In this document: one piece after another, positions 61,989-64,000 of the stretch
How the letters are laid out: each line of letters begins with the position of its first letter
How positions within the stretch are numbered: the stretch's first letter is position 1
From: Macellibacteroides fermentans
GTDB lineage: Bacteria > Bacteroidota > Bacteroidia > Bacteroidales > Tannerellaceae
DNA length: 64,000 nucleotides
Direction: 5' to 3'
Assembly: GCF_013409575.1 (NCBI RefSeq)
Contig: NZ_JACCCY010000003.1
Coordinates: 62,001-126,000 of the forward strand
The notes under the pieces: generated by a model
The model's input: only the letters and a program-made list of their open reading frames with translations
Told to the model about the DNA's origin: nothing
Database searches by the model: none
Made by a program: the position numbers and the translations under genes

Positions 61989-62006
61989 TCTCGAAACAAG
62001 AAACCT

Positions 62007-62270
62007 ATGGAAGCAATCAAACAACTTATATTAGACAATAAAGCAGACGAGGCCATCCGCCTCCTGGACGAAATTATTGCTGCAGATCCCCAAAATGATG
62101 AAGCCTATTATTTAAGGGGAAATGCCTGGCGAAAAAAGGGAAACATGCAATTGGCAATCAATAATTACTTGGAAGCTATGGAGATAAACCCCGAAAGTCC
62201 GGCTCGTCAGGCTCATGCCATGATGATGAAAATTATGAATTTCTTTAATAAAGACATGTATAACCATTAA
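62007..62270 (+). CDS. small tetratricopeptide-repeat protein
   Basis: The 87-residue protein begins at ATG 62007 (MEAIKQLILDNKADEAIRLL). It has two TPR-like helix pairs, the second reading EAYYLRGNAWRKKGNMQLA, then NYLEAMEINPESP. It is a likely protein-binding adaptor. The start 21 bases upstream lies close to the promoter box and is less likely. The SUMF1-sialidase gene begins ten bases later. Confidence 0.75.
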   Translation: MEAIKQLILDNKADEAIRLLDEIIAADPQNDEAYYLRGNAWRKKGNMQLAINNYLEAMEINPESPARQAHAMMMKIMNFFNKDMYNH

Positions 62271-62280
62271 TTAAAGGATT

Positions 62281-64000
62281 GTGAATCAAACAATATGCTC
62301 TTCATTTAAAAGCTGGATACTGCTTTCATTTCTTTTTACAAACTCACTACTTTACAGTCAGAACCCGTTGTCCGAAATAAAAATGGCGGATATTCCTGCC
62401 GGATTCTTTTACATGGGAGGCAATGGCGAAGGAAGCAACTACGACGAAGCTCCGATACACAAGGTAACGCTGACGAAACCCTTTAAAATGTCGGTAACCG
62501 AAATAACCAACGCACAATATGAAGCGTACGACCCGGCGCACAAAGCGTATCGTGGAAAGAATGGTATCTCTGTTCATGACAATGAAGCAGTTGTATATGT
62601 TAGCTACAACGATGCCATGAACTATTGTAAATGGCTAAGTGAGAAGGAGGGCAAAACCTATAGGTTGCCCACTGAAGCAGAATGGGAATATGCCTGCAGA
62701 GCCGGAAGCTACCTAACCTTCTCGATGGATGACGGACTACCGGGTATTTTCCATAAGAATCAGCAAATAGTGCGCGATATGAAACCGGTCTCACTGGCGG
62801 TGGGAGAAACTCCTGCCAACAAATTCGGGTTACATGACATGCATGGCAATGTGGAAGAATGGTGCCTTGACTGGTACGGACCTTACATAGCCGATGACCA
62901 AACAGATCCGGTTGGGATGAAGCATGGTTTGTATCGCGTTACCCGTGGTGGAAGTCATAATACTCCGGAAAAATACCTCCGGTCATCCAACCGGATGGCC
63001 ATGATACCGGAAGATAAGCATGCGCAGACAGGATTTAGAATTGTTCAGGCCGACTATCCGGAAAGTGAGCCGCTTGACGTATCGGCACAGGCGGAACAAC
63101 CGGTTAAAGTTCCGCAGACAAAATACAACTGGAAAAAAGGCGTAACCCGGAAACCGTTCTTTCTTCCTCCTGTTCCCTATGTAATTGAACCCGCATGTAA
63201 CTCGGGTATCCCCTTCTATCGTCATAATCACCAGCCGGCAATTACATGGTGCCCTAACGGCGACCTGCTGGCCATCTGGTTTTCGGCCAATGAAGAAAAC
63301 GGACGCGAAATGGTTGTTCTGGGTTCCCGTTTAAGAAAAGGAGGTGAAACCTGGGAAAAAGCCTCTTTATTCTTTAAAGTTCCGGATCGAAATATGACAG
63401 GCTCTTCTCTTTTTAACGACGGACAAGGGAGGTTACTTCATCTTAACGGAGTGGAAGCTTCCGGTGACTGGCAGAACTTAGCCATGATACAACGCGAGAG
63501 TACAGATAACGGCGCCACCTGGTCGGCCCCACATCTGATAGCTCCCGAACACACCAAGCGTCACCAGGTAATAGCAGGTACGATTCAAACCCGCGAAGGG
63601 TGGTACATTCAACCCTGCGATGCCGGACCGGGAAGTCACGACGGGGCGGCGATCCACATCAGTAAAGACAAAGGAAAGACCTGGTCCGATCCGTGGGACG
63701 GGCAACCAGCCCAGTTTAAACCGAATGGAACCGGATCGACCATCGCAGGGATACATACCGGAATCGTACAGCTGATGAACGGCGACCTGCTGGCACTAGC
63801 CAGAGGGAACAGTCTGCCAGATGCCAACGGCGTGTTGCGTATGCCTATGAGTATATCCAAAGATATGGGTAAGAGCTGGACCTATTACGCGTCCGAATTT
63901 CCACCTATTGACGGAGGACAACGTCTTGTTCTGCTTCGTCTGTCTGAAGGACCTTTGTTATTAATCTCATTCACCGACCATCCGATACGAACAAAAAAAG
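62281..64000 (+). CDS. SUMF1-like domain fused to exo-sialidase-like domain (3' end outside window)
   Basis: A GTG at 62281 starts a frame that stays open to the right edge (573 codons seen). A signal-like N-terminus (SWILLSFLFTNSLLYSQ) leads to an FGE/SUMF1 domain (about 35-260: IPAGFFYMGGNGEGSNYDEA, RLPTEAEWEYACRAGS, GLHDMHGNVEEWC, VTRGGSHNTPEKYLRSSNRM). A sialidase-like beta-propeller follows (from about 290) with three Asp-boxes: STDNGATW, SKDKGKTW and SKDMGKSW. The SUMF1 part lacks an evident catalytic cysteine pair, so it probably binds ligand rather than making formylglycine. The end is not seen. Confidence 0.8.
   Translation, partial: MNQTICSSFKSWILLSFLFTNSLLYSQNPLSEIKMADIPAGFFYMGGNGEGSNYDEAPIHKVTLTKPFKMSVTEITNAQYEAYDPAHKAYRGKNGISVHDNEAVVYVSYNDAMNYCKWLSEKEGKTYRLPTEAEWEYACRAGSYLTFSMDDGLPGIFHKNQQIVRDMKPVSLAVGETPANKFGLHDMHGNVEEWCLDWYGPYIADDQTDPVGMKHGLYRVTRGGSHNTPEKYLRSSNRMAMIPEDKHAQTGFRIVQADYPESEPLDVSAQAEQPVKVPQTKYNWKKGVTRKPFFLPPVPYVIEPACNSGIPFYRHNHQPAITWCPNGDLLAIWFSANEENGREMVVLGSRLRKGGETWEKASLFFKVPDRNMTGSSLFNDGQGRLLHLNGVEASGDWQNLAMIQRESTDNGATWSAPHLIAPEHTKRHQVIAGTIQTREGWYIQPCDAGPGSHDGAAIHISKDKGKTWSDPWDGQPAQFKPNGTGSTIAGIHTGIVQLMNGDLLALARGNSLPDANGVLRMPMSISKDMGKSWTYYASEFPPIDGGQRLVLLRLSEGPLLLISFTDHPIRTKK

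Noticed and set aside
62281-63060. Active formylglycine-generating enzyme
   Set aside because: The catalytic cysteine pair typical of FGE is not visible near RGGSHNTPEKYLRSSNRM; only the fold is supported.

Overview
The window looks like a chromosomal segment from a member of the Bacteroidales, perhaps near Parabacteroides or Bacteroides. The evidence is a SusC/SusD pair, the fused SecDF, DUF4468/DUF6057/DUF6242/DUF4248-type proteins, AT-rich intergenic regions, and many promoter boxes of the Bacteroides form TAnnTTTG (-7), several with TTTG about 20 bases upstream (-33). The genus is inference. No function was checked by search; calls rest on motifs, lengths and gene order.

Layout. 0-9 kb is core metabolism: a DUF6089-like outer-membrane protein (cut by the window edge), a lipoprotein, ribD, then divergently prmC-recX-comF-like and pyrE-SRPBCC-argH, an aldo/keto reductase and a Rieske-like lipoprotein. 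9-13.6 kb is accessory: a DUF418 membrane protein, two small AT-rich membrane proteins, a tRNA-Gly/Leu/Gly cluster and an AbiE toxin-antitoxin pair. 13.7-20.5 kb is a phage-like cassette. Its leftward arm has an HU-like protein, an endolysin and a small protein with spanin-like architecture. Its rightward arm has a DUF4248 protein, a 22-bp direct-repeat array, an RteC-like protein, and an overlapping operon of winged-helix protein, DnaB-type helicase and DnaG-type primase. I see no integrase, capsid or terminase gene, so it may be a domesticated or satellite replication/lysis module.

21-34 kb holds exported proteins (flavodoxin, ABM-domain protein, SagB-type nitroreductase), a TonB-receptor-like barrel followed by a DUF6057/PD40 pair with a decayed second DUF6057 copy, and the SusD/SusC pair. 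34-45.6 kb holds a FecCD/ATPase ABC pair, a MATE transporter, a GroES-like protein, an NfnAB-type oxidoreductase pair, tandem membrane metallophosphoesterases, a C-terminal processing protease and a PfkB kinase. 45.6-64 kb has three tandem tRNA-Asn copies, a 136-bp nested inverted repeat, trmB, a Mrp-type ATPase, secDF, two DUF4468 proteins (one fused to a flavin-reductase-like domain), an endonuclease/exonuclease/phosphatase protein with two rhomboids, HU, argS, topA, a TPR protein, and the start of a SUMF1-sialidase fusion that runs off the right edge.

Most novel: the 22-bp repeat array whose conserved half carries a -7 promoter box, placed within the replication/lysis cassette; the spanin-like dual-frame gene; the nested foldback repeat at 46.8 kb; and the two unusual domain fusions.
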